Shown here one piece after another: positions 1 to 8,674 of a DNA stretch of 47,403 nt. Positions within the stretch are counted from its first letter, which is position 1. The number at the start of each line of letters is the position of its first letter. The DNA lies in assembly GCA_013812655.1 (NCBI GenBank), contig JACCTC010000107.1:1-47403 (forward strand), read 5' to 3'. A program made the position numbers and the translations under genes. This stretch comes from Deltaproteobacteria bacterium. GTDB taxonomy: Bacteria; Myxococcota_A; Polyangia; Haliangiales; Haliangiaceae. The notes below the pieces were generated by a model. That model did not search any database. It was not told the DNA's origin and saw nothing but the letters and a program-made list of their open reading frames with translations.

Positions 1-492
1 CACCTGACGTCACCGACCCCGCCGCGGCCGCGCACCGACACGCGCACGCCGCGTCGCCCGGTGCCGCCGCCGTTCTCCGACGAGCCGACGCGTCAGGTCA
101 ACGATGACATCCTCGCCGAGCTGCGCAGCGGCCAGCTCGCGGTGCCGCCGTCATCGTCGTCATCATCCCCGCCGGACCGAATCCGCAAGGCCCCCCCGCA
201 CTTCGCCGACGAGCCGACGCGGATGGCCAACGTCGATCCGCGCGCGTACGACGAGCTCGGGCTCGCAGGCTCGCCGCACGCGCAGCCTGGGTTCCCGGCG
301 ACCGCACCGGCGACCGATCCGATGGTGCCGCCCCTCGAGGACAACCACGACGAGGCCACGAGCATCGCGAGCATCGACAGCATCGCGGCGATGGAGCGCG
401 CGCGCCATCACGGCACCAACGACGAGCGCACCCGCGCCGTCAACATCCGCAGCGATCCGAGCATCTCCGATATCGACTGGGATCTCGACTGA
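1..492 (+). CDS. C-terminal part of unknown protein with repeated DE-x-T-R motifs (5' cut by window edge)
   Basis: The reading frame is open from base 1, so the gene starts upstream of the window; the stop is TGA at 490-492. The visible 163 residues look disordered and are rich in Pro, Ser, Asp and Glu, with a run of six serines near 151-168. A short motif recurs: DEPTRQVN (79-102), DEPTRMAN (208-231) and DERTRAVN (421-444), plus a looser HDEATS (346-363). Each puts a Thr after acidic residues and before Arg. I do not recognise a family. It ends 6 bases before the ATG of a Ser/Thr kinase, so the two are probably co-transcribed. The Thr-centred repeats could be phosphoacceptor or FHA-docking sites for that kinase; this is inference only. 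Confidence 0.75.
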   Translation, partial: HLTSPTPPRPRTDTRTPRRPVPPPFSDEPTRQVNDDILAELRSGQLAVPPSSSSSSPPDRIRKAPPHFADEPTRMANVDPRAYDELGLAGSPHAQPGFPATAPATDPMVPPLEDNHDEATSIASIDSIAAMERARHHGTNDERTRAVNIRSDPSISDIDWDLD

Positions 493-498
493 GGCCGG

Positions 499-3400
499 AT
501 GGCCGGCGATCCGAGCGAGACCCGCGCGAGCATCGATCCGTCGAGCGCGCCGTCCGGTGAAGGCTCGGGTGACGGTCTCGACGACACGCTGCCCGCGCGC
601 GAGGGCGGCAGCGTGCGGGCGGCGCCAGCACCACCGAGCGAACGCTACCGGCTAGGCGTCGAGCTCGGGCGGGGCGGGATGGGACGCGTCGTCGAGGCGT
701 TCGATACCCAGCTCGGCCGCAGCGTCGCGTTGAAGGAGGTCCTGCCGCGCGCCGGCAATGCATCCGCGCGCCGGTTCGCGCGCGAGGTCCAGCTGACCGC
801 GCGCCTCGAGCATCCGTCGATCGTGCCGCTCTACGACTCGGGCACCACGCCGGATGGGCGCCCGTACTACGTGATGCGGCGGGTATCGGGGCGTCCGTTC
901 GACGAGCTGATCGCGCGGGCCCGCAGCCTCGAGGAACGGTTGACGCTGCTGCCGGCGCTGCTCTCGGCGATCGATGCGGTTGCCCACGCGCATCGCCGCG
1001 GCGTGATCCATCGCGATCTGAAGCCCGGCAACATCCTCGTCGGGGATCTCGGCGAGACCGTCGTGATCGACTGGGGCCTCGCGAAGGTGATCGGCGAGGA
1101 CGACGAGCCCGCGGGCCGCGATTCGATCCAGCCCTGCGACTCGCTGCAGACCCAGATCGGCGCGGTGTTCGGCACGCCTGGCTTCATGGCGCCCGAGCAG
1201 GCACGCGGCGAGGAGCTCGGCACGCGCGGCGATGTCTACGCGCTCGGCGCCACGCTCTACCAGCTGCTCGCCGGCAAGCCGCCGCACGCCGGGGACAGCG
1301 CGACCGACATGCTCGCGAAGACGCTGCGCCATCAGATCATCCCGCTCGAGCAGATCGCGCCGGGCGCGCCCGCGGAGCTCGTCACGATCGTCACCAAGGC
1401 GCTCGCGCTCGAGGCCGTGGACCGCTATCCCGACGCCGCCGCGCTCGGCGAGGACGTCCGCCGATTCCTCGCGGGTCAGCTCGTCGCCGCGCATCGCTAC
1501 ACGCCGCGGCAGAAACTCGTGCGGTTCGCGCGCCGCCATCGCGCGGTGCTCGGCGTCATCGCGCTCGCCACCGTCGCCGTCGCGGTGATGGCGTGGATCG
1601 GCGTCCATCGCATCGTCACCGAGCGTGACGCCGCGACTACCGCACGCACCGCCGCGATCCGCGGCCGAGAGGACGCCGAGGCTGCGCGGCTTCAGCTCGC
1701 GGAGCGGCACGACGCGCTGCTCGTCACCCAGGCGCGCGCGTTGCTCGACATCAACCCCACCGAGGCAGCTGCCACGCTGAAGCAGCTGTCGCCGACCTCG
1801 TCGCGGCTCGCCGAGGCGCGCGCGGTTGCGCAGGCGGCGGCGACCCGCGGTGTCGCATGGGCGGTGCAGAGCACGCACGAGCTGACGTTCCAGGCCGAGC
1901 AAGCTCCCGACGGACGCCAGCTGATGCAGGTCTCGCGCGACGGCATGGTGCAGGTCTGGGATCTCGAGCGCCGGCGCAACGTGTTCTCTCGCACCTTCGC
2001 GCGCGATACCCGAGCTGCCTGGATCAGCGGCGGCCGGCTGCTGATCATGCCGCGCGCGACCACGGCTGCGATCCTCGATCCCGTGACCGGCACGCTCGAG
2101 GCGCTGACCGTCGGCCCGATCGATTTCGCGATTGCCAGCGCGAGCGGCACCCACGTGCTGTTCACGACGAGCGCCCCCGGCGTCGCGCTGCTCGACGTCG
2201 CAACCCGCCAGGTCCAGACGTTCGGCACCGGCAAGGCCAGCTCGCTGACGATCGCCCCCGACGGCAGCTGGTTCGCGTTCGTCGACGGCGGCGAGGTGAT
2301 CGCGATCGATGTCACCGGCCGCGAGCTAGCGCGCCGGCGACTCGACGCGCTGCGCGTGCTCGCCTCGGCACATCGCACGCTCGCCGTCATCGTCGGCGCC
2401 GAGCTGGTCGAGCTCGCGCTCGCGCCGACCCCGACATGGACCACCATTCCGGTCGGGCTCGCGAAGGGAGACATGATCGTCAACCTCGTCCATCGCGGAC
2501 GCGAGGTGCTGGTGGTGACGACCAAGGGAACCGTCCTCGGCTGGAACGGGGCCCGCGTGATCCCGCGCGCGACGTTCGAACGCATGGGTTACGACATCGG
2601 AGTTGGCGGGTCCGGGAACACCGGCGTTGCGATCGTGCGGACCGGCGACGGGCGCCTGCGGTTCTTCGCCGATCACCTGCGCGGCGCGCTGACGCTGCCG
2701 AGCTCGCTGCTCGACTCCCGGATCGTCACGTTCCCGGGGTCACGGCACGTCGTCGCGATCGGCCGCGGGCTGGTCGTCGGCTTCGAGCTCGACGCGATCA
2801 TGCCGCGCGTGCTCGGCGTCGAGCCGGGCACCGAGATGGCGTTCGTCGACGATGACACGGCGCTCAGCTGGCACACGGTGCGTGGCAGCTGGGCGTGGGT
2901 GGACCTCGCGACCGGCACGCGAACGCCGATCACGTTCGACGCCATCGCGTTACCGCAGCTCTGGGATATCGACCCGACGGGACGCGTGCTCGTCCACGAC
3001 GGCATCCCGCGCCAGGGTCGATTCGTCCTGCTGACCCGCGGTTCGTCGACCGTCGAGGAGATCACGCGTGGCACGGACATCTGGGCGCGGCTCTTGCCGG
3101 GAGGCCACGTGCTGCACAGCGGCGGCGACGGCCGCGTGTTCGTGCGCTCGCCGGGGCAGCCCGAGCGCGAGCTCGTGAAGCTCGACGGCGCGGTGGACGG
3201 TGGCGCTCCGGTCGGTTCCGATCGGTTCGTTGCCCACTCGAGCACGGGCGAGATCGTCCGCGGCAGCCTCGAGGGCGGCCAGCTCGAGCGCGCGCGCGTC
3301 GAGGTCGGCAGCACCGGCTCGCTGGTCGCCGATCGCCGTGGCCGCGTGGTGATCGCCGAGGACAATCGGTTGCTCTTGTGGGACAACGCCGCGAGCGTCA

Positions 3401-3855
3401 TCGAGCTCGCGACGCTCGATCGCCCGATCGCGGGGCTCGATGTGGTGGGCGACGCGGTCGCCGTTTCGCTGTCCGATCGCGAGGTCCAGCTGATCGAGCT
3501 GCGGGCCGGCGCCACGCCGCATCGGCTGATGCCACCGTCGGGCTTGCCGCCGAGCCTGAGCCGGGATGGCCGGCTGATCGCGGGGGTCGGCAATGCGTCG
3601 CAGATCAACGTGATCGAGCTGCCGTCGCGATCACGGTGGAGCCTGCCCGATCTCTACGCGAGCAACGATCCGATCACGGTCTCGCCGAGCCGGCGCCAGA
3701 TCCTGCACCGCACCGGCGGCGCGTTCGTGCTCTGGCGGTTGCCCGAGGCGCCCGAGGATCTGACGGCCTGGCTCGACGAGCTGACGAACGCGACGGTCGA
3801 TCGCGATGGCCAGCTGACCTGGCCCTGGCAGACGCCGGTGCGGGTAGCCGAGTGA
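499..3855 (+). CDS. Membrane Ser/Thr protein kinase with C-terminal WD40-type propeller
   Basis: A 1118-residue Hanks-type kinase. The kinase domain spans about 50-325: Gly-rich loop GRGGMGRV (58-65), ATP-binding Lys79, catalytic HRDLKPGN (171-178), Mg-binding DWG at 191-193 in place of the usual DFG, and GTPGFMAPEQ (225-234). One transmembrane helix lies near 349-369, followed by a charged helical stretch (371-415). The remaining 650 residues, presumably periplasmic, are repetitive beta sheet with WD-like strands such as QVWDLE and LLLWDN, so a beta-propeller is likely. A 48-residue disordered N-terminus precedes the kinase. ATG 499 is 6 bases after the previous stop. DWG occurs in some active kinases, so activity is not excluded. 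The next gene starts 17 bases downstream. Confidence 0.95.
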   Translation: MAGDPSETRASIDPSSAPSGEGSGDGLDDTLPAREGGSVRAAPAPPSERYRLGVELGRGGMGRVVEAFDTQLGRSVALKEVLPRAGNASARRFAREVQLTARLEHPSIVPLYDSGTTPDGRPYYVMRRVSGRPFDELIARARSLEERLTLLPALLSAIDAVAHAHRRGVIHRDLKPGNILVGDLGETVVIDWGLAKVIGEDDEPAGRDSIQPCDSLQTQIGAVFGTPGFMAPEQARGEELGTRGDVYALGATLYQLLAGKPPHAGDSATDMLAKTLRHQIIPLEQIAPGAPAELVTIVTKALALEAVDRYPDAAALGEDVRRFLAGQLVAAHRYTPRQKLVRFARRHRAVLGVIALATVAVAVMAWIGVHRIVTERDAATTARTAAIRGREDAEAARLQLAERHDALLVTQARALLDINPTEAAATLKQLSPTSSRLAEARAVAQAAATRGVAWAVQSTHELTFQAEQAPDGRQLMQVSRDGMVQVWDLERRRNVFSRTFARDTRAAWISGGRLLIMPRATTAAILDPVTGTLEALTVGPIDFAIASASGTHVLFTTSAPGVALLDVATRQVQTFGTGKASSLTIAPDGSWFAFVDGGEVIAIDVTGRELARRRLDALRVLASAHRTLAVIVGAELVELALAPTPTWTTIPVGLAKGDMIVNLVHRGREVLVVTTKGTVLGWNGARVIPRATFERMGYDIGVGGSGNTGVAIVRTGDGRLRFFADHLRGALTLPSSLLDSRIVTFPGSRHVVAIGRGLVVGFELDAIMPRVLGVEPGTEMAFVDDDTALSWHTVRGSWAWVDLATGTRTPITFDAIALPQLWDIDPTGRVLVHDGIPRQGRFVLLTRGSSTVEEITRGTDIWARLLPGGHVLHSGGDGRVFVRSPGQPERELVKLDGAVDGGAPVGSDRFVAHSSTGEIVRGSLEGGQLERARVEVGSTGSLVADRRGRVVIAEDNRLLLWDNAASVIELATLDRPIAGLDVVGDAVAVSLSDREVQLIELRAGATPHRLMPPSGLPPSLSRDGRLIAGVGNASQINVIELPSRSRWSLPDLYASNDPITVSPSRRQILHRTGGAFVLWRLPEAPEDLTAWLDELTNATVDRDGQLTWPWQTPVRVAE

Positions 3856-3872
3856 GATAGGATAACCGCCAC

Positions 3873-5012
3873 ATGCTGGCCACGCAGATCCGACAGAAGG
3901 ACAGCGTCTTCTACTTCTGCGCCTATCCCGTCGACGACGTGCTCGACAAGGCGCGCTTCATCAGCCGGTTCTACGCCGAGGGCGCGCCGAGCTTGCCGGG
4001 CGAGGAGGTCGCGGACGACGACGAGGTCGCGAAGTTCATCTCGAAGATCGAGGCGACCGACGCGGCGTTTCAGCGCCAGCTCTCGAAGGCGAAGGTCAGC
4101 CAGATCCAGAACTTCTACGAGACCGCGGCGAGCCAGCCGCCGATCCCGGGCACCGTCCTGCTGTTCACCGACGAGAAGCTGAAGTTCGAGCCGGTCAAGC
4201 CGTTCACCAACGTCGGCAACCTCCAGGAGCCACGCGGCAAGTACCTCATCATCGACGGCCAGCACCGGCTCGCCGCGCTGCACTTCTTCCGCCGCCAGCA
4301 CCCCGAGGAAGCCAAGACGATCCACGTGCCGTGCGTGATCTTCGACGGCAAGAGCGAGGACTTCGCGACCGAGATGTTCGTGATCATCAACTCGACGCCG
4401 ACCCGCATCAACAAGAGCCACCTCGTCGATCTCTACGAGAAGGTGTCGTGGGCCGCGCCCGACAAGAAGTTCGCGGCGCGCGTCGTCGATCACCTGTATC
4501 GCGAGGCCGACAGCCCGCTCCGCTACAAGATCAACCGGCTCGGTGGGCGCAGCAAGCAGGAGAAGTGGATCCTCCAGGCCGAGCTGTTCAACGAGCTGCA
4601 TCGGTGGGCGACATCTGAGTGGAAGAAGCTCGGCAAGAAAGGGAACCTGCCGCGCGAGGCCGAGCGCTACTACGAGATCGTGCGCGACTTCTTTCGCGCC
4701 GCCGAGAAGGTGTGGGGCGAGGCGTGGGGCCACGCGCGCTACATGCTGACCCGGCCGGTGACGCTCAAGGCGATGCTGCGGGTGTGCGCCGATCTCGCCG
4801 CCGAGGATGCGGAGCCCAAGGACGATCGCGTGAAGCGATGGACGCGCCGGCTCGGCCCGTGGACCGATCTCGCGCGCTCGTTCCAGCAGGAAGGCTTCTA
4901 CGAGCGGTTCCCGGCGAAGGGGCAGGTCGAGCGCGTCGCGCGCATCCATCGCGAGCTCGGCAACGCCGCGAAGATCGAGCGTCGCGGCAAAGACAAGGAC
5001 GCCGACGAGTAG
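3873..5012 (+). CDS. DGQHR-domain protein (DndB/DpdB-related superfamily)
   Basis: A 379-residue protein with the signature DGQHR at 128-132 and the family's second block FVIINSTPTRINKSHL (169-184). DGQHR proteins include DndB, the regulator of DNA phosphorothioation, and DpdB of 7-deazaguanine DNA modification; the fold is ParB/sulfiredoxin-like. No dnd or dpd partner genes lie nearby, so a role in those pathways is not supported. The gene sits between a kinase and a YkgJ-type cysteine protein whose ATG is only 4 bases after its stop, pointing to a functional pair. The start ATG has TAGGAT 9 bases upstream (3858-3863). The family assignment is firm; the function is unknown. Confidence 0.85.
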   Translation: MLATQIRQKDSVFYFCAYPVDDVLDKARFISRFYAEGAPSLPGEEVADDDEVAKFISKIEATDAAFQRQLSKAKVSQIQNFYETAASQPPIPGTVLLFTDEKLKFEPVKPFTNVGNLQEPRGKYLIIDGQHRLAALHFFRRQHPEEAKTIHVPCVIFDGKSEDFATEMFVIINSTPTRINKSHLVDLYEKVSWAAPDKKFAARVVDHLYREADSPLRYKINRLGGRSKQEKWILQAELFNELHRWATSEWKKLGKKGNLPREAERYYEIVRDFFRAAEKVWGEAWGHARYMLTRPVTLKAMLRVCADLAAEDAEPKDDRVKRWTRRLGPWTDLARSFQQEGFYERFPAKGQVERVARIHRELGNAAKIERRGKDKDADE

Positions 5013-5016
5013 CGGC

Positions 5017-6123
5017 ATGGACCGCGTGTACTTCACGTGGCCGGATCGCAAGTTCCGGTACGAGTGCCGCAACTGCGGCGCGTGCTGCAAGGGTCACGGC
5101 ATCGGTCTCGACGTCGCCGGTGGCCAGCTCGTCCAGCTGCTCGCGAAGCGCCCCGAGATCACCGCGTTCCTGCGTCGCCGCGGCGATGCGATCACCGCGT
5201 TCAATCCACGCGATCGCTGCTGGTTTCTCGCCGACGACGGGCTCTGCCGTATCGAGCTCGAGGATGGCCGCGCGGCGAAGCCAGCGTCGTGCCGGCTGTT
5301 CCCGTTCAACCGCGTGTTCCAGATCGGCGGCTACACCGTCGTCGACTACAACAGCGTGATCTGCCCGCTCGAGGTCGGTGACGCGGGCGTGACCCACGCC
5401 GAGATCGCAGCGGAGATCGCGAGCATCGCGGACCCGTGCGTGGTCGGCACCCAGCTCCCCGCGCGCGATGCCGAGGCCGAGGGCCGTGCGTTCGTCGAGA
5501 CCGAGCGCGCGATCGCGACCGCGGTGTTCGCCGCCGCGCAGCTCCCCGACGCCAACATGATGCTCGCCGAGGCGTGGGCCGCGCAGGCCGATCGCGATGC
5601 GCTCGCGGCCGAGCGGGCGAGTGCGGATGCCGCGTTCCACGCGATCGCCGGCGTGGCGTGGCGCGTGCCGACCGCATCGACGCTGGCCACCGCGTGCTGG
5701 CTCACGCCATCGCTGCGCTTCAACGAGCTCTACGGTCCGCGCCAGTACGCACCGCGCTCGGTGATGTCGCCGGTGCTCGCACGGATGTGGCTCGCGTGGA
5801 TCGGCTTTGCCGCGGTCGGTGAGCAGCTCGCGCAGCGCACGCTCGGGCTGCAGGAGCTGACGACCGTGTGGTCCGAGCAGGCGCCGCTGCTGCACGCGGT
5901 CGCGCGGTGGACCGAGACGCCGACGCTCAAGCCCGGGCCGATGGAGCTGCCGGGATCCGATCCCGGTGGGCTCGTCCGCAAGCTCGGGATGGCGTTCGTC
6001 GAGAACCGCAAGGCGAAGCAGCCGTTCGGCGCGCTCGTCACCGCGCTCGGCAGCGATCCGACGACCCGGGTGACCGCGCTCAAGTCCGCGGATGCGTTAC
6101 TCCGCGCCGGCTTCGCGCGCTGA
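5017..6123 (+). CDS. YkgJ-type cysteine-cluster protein with long C-terminal extension
   Basis: A 368-residue protein. Residues 1-120 carry the YkgJ (PF03692) pattern with eight cysteines: C17-x2-C20-x2-C23-C24, C68, C77, C92 in the block SCRLFPFN, and C116. The family is annotated as a putative Zn or Fe-S chelating domain of unknown reaction. Stand-alone YkgJ proteins are about 100-150 residues; here a further ~240 mostly helical residues follow that I cannot assign. Gap to the DGQHR gene is 4 bases, so the two are almost certainly one operon. No signal peptide or membrane helix is visible, so it is predicted cytoplasmic. Confidence 0.85.
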   Translation: MDRVYFTWPDRKFRYECRNCGACCKGHGIGLDVAGGQLVQLLAKRPEITAFLRRRGDAITAFNPRDRCWFLADDGLCRIELEDGRAAKPASCRLFPFNRVFQIGGYTVVDYNSVICPLEVGDAGVTHAEIAAEIASIADPCVVGTQLPARDAEAEGRAFVETERAIATAVFAAAQLPDANMMLAEAWAAQADRDALAAERASADAAFHAIAGVAWRVPTASTLATACWLTPSLRFNELYGPRQYAPRSVMSPVLARMWLAWIGFAAVGEQLAQRTLGLQELTTVWSEQAPLLHAVARWTETPTLKPGPMELPGSDPGGLVRKLGMAFVENRKAKQPFGALVTALGSDPTTRVTALKSADALLRAGFAR

Positions 6124-6228
6124 TCGCCACGCCAGGTGGCAATCGTCGGAAATCGCGCGTGCGGTGCATCTGCGCTATCGCGGCCTCCGAGAAATGCGTA
6201 TGGTCCGGCCGCCGTCGTGGAGGCCCCT

Positions 6229-6852
6229 ATGCGCAAGCTCATCTGCCTGCTCTCGATCCTTGTCCCGTCCATCGTGACGTCCGTCGCCCTGGCCCAGCCG
6301 GGTGGCGCGCCACCGCCGCCACCGCCGCCGGGTTACGGCCCGCAGCCCGCGTACGGCCAGGCGCCGAACAACAAGCACGGCATGACGTTCGAGGCGAACA
6401 TCGGCCTCGGCCTGCTGTGGTTCTCGGCCGACGGTGAGTCGAGCGACAAGGAGACCTCGCTCGGTGGCCTCAACCTCGGTGTCGGCGGCTGGATCAACCC
6501 GAAGCTCGCGATCACCCTCCGCGTCGCCGGAGTGACGTACACCGAGGATATCGAGGGCGAGACCGCGCGCTTGACGGCCGGCTTCGTCGGTCCGAGTGCC
6601 CAGTACTGGGTCAGCGAGAACGCTTGGGTCGGCGGCGGCCTCGGCCTTGGCTTCCTTCAGGCGAGCTTTGCCGGCGAGTCGGAGAGCGAGACCGGCCTCG
6701 GCCTCGATCTCCGCGCGGGCTACACGTTCTCGACGACATCCGAGAGCACGTGGAACCTCTCGTTCGAGCTGACGCCGTCCTCGATCGAGTTCCAGAACAC
6801 CGACGTCACGGTCTGGGGCGCTGCGGTCCTGTTCGGCTACCAGCACCTCTAA
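6229..6852 (+). CDS. Small outer-membrane beta-barrel protein
   Basis: A 207-residue exported protein. ATG 6229 is chosen over an in-frame upstream ATG at 6136 because a clear signal peptide starts there (MRKLICLLSILVPSIVTSVA, cleavage near ALA-QP) and GTGGAGG lies just upstream (6216-6222). After a Pro/Gly-rich linker (about 24-45), the rest alternates short hydrophobic and polar strands with many Gly and aromatic residues, ending in a strand with terminal QHL, as expected for an eight-to-ten-strand porin-like barrel. TATGGT at 6199-6204 may be its -10. Ligand and role are unknown. A stem-loop follows the stop (6887-6912). Confidence 0.75.
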   Translation: MRKLICLLSILVPSIVTSVALAQPGGAPPPPPPPGYGPQPAYGQAPNNKHGMTFEANIGLGLLWFSADGESSDKETSLGGLNLGVGGWINPKLAITLRVAGVTYTEDIEGETARLTAGFVGPSAQYWVSENAWVGGGLGLGFLQASFAGESESETGLGLDLRAGYTFSTTSESTWNLSFELTPSSIEFQNTDVTVWGAAVLFGYQHL

Positions 6853-6886
6853 GCCTCTAATCGACCAGGATTCTTCGGACTTCTCC

Positions 6887-6917
6887 AGCCTGGTGGCCCT
6901 TGCTGCCAGGCTTTGTC
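6887..6917 (+). terminator. Possible intrinsic terminator after barrel gene
   Basis: AGCCTGG (6887-6893) pairs perfectly with CCAGGCT (6906-6912) around a 12-base loop and is followed by TTGTC. It lies 35 bases after the barrel gene stop and 138 bases before rpsB. The T tract is short, so it may be a weak terminator or part of the rpsB leader. Confidence 0.4.
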
Positions 6918-6936
6918 GCGTGCTAGATCCGCCGCT

Positions 6937-6952
6937 CCTCGAATCTTCGAGG
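6937..6952 (+). other. Perfect hairpin in the rpsB leader
   Basis: CCTCGAATCTTCGAGG is a 16-base palindrome (six to seven base pairs with a tiny loop) about 100 bases before the rpsB start. S2 genes are often autoregulated through 5' leader structures in other bacteria; whether this one binds S2 is unknown. Confidence 0.35.
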
Positions 6953-7049
6953 AAATACGCACGACATCCGAGAGTTCCGGCCGTGGCTCCCCAGGAGTTT
7001 CCGGTGCTCGACGACGGTGTCGGTGGCAACCAACGACAAGGAACTGACA

Positions 7050-7919
7050 ATGGAAACGATGGCAGAAGCGACGGCGCAGAACCCGATCAGCATGCGGGCC
7101 CTGCTCGAGGCCGGCGTCCACTTCGGACACAACACGGGCCGCTGGAACCCGAAGATGAAGCAGTTCATCTTCGGCGCCCGCAACGGCATCCACATCATCG
7201 ATCTGCAGCACACGGTGAAGCTGTTCCGCCAGGCCTTTCAGGCCGTGGTCGACACCACCGCGCGCGGCGACACAATCCTCTTCGTCGGCACCAAGAAGCA
7301 GGCGCAGGACGTGATCGTCGAGGAGGCGGGCCGCTCGGGCCAGCACTACGTCACCCAGCGCTGGCTCGGTGGCACGCTCACCAACTTCAAGACCGTGAAG
7401 GGCTCGCTCGAGCGCCTGCGCGGCCTCGAGAAGATGGAGGAGGACGGCACGCTGTTCTCGCTGACCAAGCGCGAGCAGGTGATGATCCGCCGCGACCGCG
7501 ACAAGCTCCTCAAGTCGCTCGGCGGCATCAAGCAGATGAGCAAGCTGCCCGGCATGCTGTTCGTGATCGATCCTCACAAGGAGCACATCGCGGTCGACGA
7601 GGCTCGCAAGCTCGAGATCCCGGTCGTCGCGATCACCGATACCAATTGCGATCCCGATCAGATCGACTACGTCATCCCCGGCAACGACGACGCGATCCGC
7701 GCGATCAAGCTGTTCGCCTCGAAGATCGCCGAAGCCGCGATCCTCGGGAACAAGGTCTACAAGGAGACCGCCCGGACCCGTGGCCAGCAGGAGCGCGAGG
7801 ACGTCAGCGAGCGCGTGATCCACGTGTCGTCGGGCGGCGATGGGCCGCGCGTCGAGATGTCGACCGGCAGCAGCATGTTCAACCCCGAGGCTTCGGCCTC
7901 GCCTGACGAGCAGAAGTAA
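7050..7919 (+). CDS. rpsB: 30S ribosomal protein S2
   Basis: A 289-residue S2 protein with the family N-terminus ([20 protein letters not shown]) and the later blocks [19 protein letters not shown] and [14 protein letters not shown]2 binds late in 30S assembly and helps anchor S1. ATG 7050 is preferred because AAGGAA lies at 7038-7043, six bases upstream; an in-frame GTG at 7017 lacks such a site. The C-terminus carries a longer Glu/Ser-rich tail than E. coli S2. tsf follows after 11 bases, the normal bacterial order. Upstream hairpins at 6887-6912 and 6937-6952 make a structured leader of about 200 bases. Confidence 0.97.
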   Translation: METMAEATAQNPISMRALLEAGVHFGHNTGRWNPKMKQFIFGARNGIHIIDLQHTVKLFRQAFQAVVDTTARGDTILFVGTKKQAQDVIVEEAGRSGQHYVTQRWLGGTLTNFKTVKGSLERLRGLEKMEEDGTLFSLTKREQVMIRRDRDKLLKSLGGIKQMSKLPGMLFVIDPHKEHIAVDEARKLEIPVVAITDTNCDPDQIDYVIPGNDDAIRAIKLFASKIAEAAILGNKVYKETARTRGQQEREDVSERVIHVSSGGDGPRVEMSTGSSMFNPEASASPDEQK

Positions 7920-7930
7920 GAGGAGCGGTC

Positions 7931-8587
7931 ATGGAAGTCACGGCAACCCTGATCAAGGATCTGCGCGAGCGCACTGGCGCCGGCATGGCGGACTGCAAGA
8001 AGGCGCTCGTCGAGGTCGGTGGCGACGTCGACAAGGCGATCGATTACCTGCGCACCAAGGGTCTCGCGAAGGCGGCCAAGAAGGCCGGCCGCGAGGCGAC
8101 CGAGGGCTCGGTGGTCTCGTACATTCACGGCGGCGGCCGCATCGGCGTCCTCGTCGAGATCAACTGCGAGACCGACTTCGTCGCGCGCAACGAGGACTTC
8201 GTGGCGTTCACGAAGGAAGTCGCGCTGCAGATCGCGGCGATGAACCCGCAGTTCGTCCGCAAGGAAGAAGTCGATCCGAGCGTCGTCGAGAAGGAGCGCG
8301 CGGTGCTCCTCGCGAAGGCCAAGGAGAGCGGCAAGCCCGACCAGGTCGTCCAGAAGATGGTCGACGGCCAGATCTCGAAGTGGATGAAGGAGATCTGTCT
8401 CCTCGACCAGTCCTTCGTGAAGGACCCGGACAAGACGATCGATCAGGTCCAGCAGGCCCTGATCGCGAAGATCGGCGAGAACATCAAGATCCGCCGCTTC
8501 GTCCGGTTCGAGCTCGGCGAGGGTCTCGAGAAGAAGAAGGGCGACTTCGCCGCTGAAGTCGCCGCGCAAGCCGGCCTGTCGTCGTAA
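7931..8587 (+). CDS. tsf: Translation elongation factor Ts
   Basis: A 218-residue EF-Ts, the nucleotide exchange factor for EF-Tu. The N-terminal UBA-like domain reads [20 protein letters not shown], containing the conserved TGAG-DCK-AL block; the core has the conserved [11 protein letters not shown]. It is shorter than E. coli EF-Ts (about 283 residues), lacking part of the second core subdomain and coiled coil, as in many non-enteric bacteria. A strong Shine-Dalgarno (GAGGAG, 7920-7925) precedes the ATG. It is co-transcribed with rpsB and followed by a hairpin terminator. pyrH and frr, which usually follow, are 12 kb away in this genome. Confidence 0.97.
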   Translation: MEVTATLIKDLRERTGAGMADCKKALVEVGGDVDKAIDYLRTKGLAKAAKKAGREATEGSVVSYIHGGGRIGVLVEINCETDFVARNEDFVAFTKEVALQIAAMNPQFVRKEEVDPSVVEKERAVLLAKAKESGKPDQVVQKMVDGQISKWMKEICLLDQSFVKDPDKTIDQVQQALIAKIGENIKIRRFVRFELGEGLEKKKGDFAAEVAAQAGLSS

Positions 8588-8609
8588 GACCCGCTTCTAC
8601 GACCGATGG

Positions 8610-8645
8610 CGACGCCGTCTCGAGAGAGCCGGCGTCGTTCTCGGT
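8610..8645 (+). terminator. Likely terminator of rpsB-tsf
   Basis: CGACGCCG (8610-8617) pairs perfectly with CGGCGTCG (8630-8637) around a 12-base loop that itself contains the palindrome TCTCGAGA; TTCTCGGTTT follows. It sits 22 bases after the tsf stop and before a convergent gene. Confidence 0.5.
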
Positions 8646-8674
8646 TTCGGGCTCGCAACACGCGGCTCGCACCT

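Noticed and set aside
652-2154. 500-residue open frame on the minus strand inside the first kinase
   Set aside because: Composition is Arg/Ala/Asp-rich shadow of a GC-rich gene; the plus-strand kinase motifs are unmistakable.
3654-5090. 478-residue minus-strand frame over the DGQHR gene
   Set aside because: Leu/Val/Arg-rich shadow with no domain; spans the ends of three plus-strand genes.
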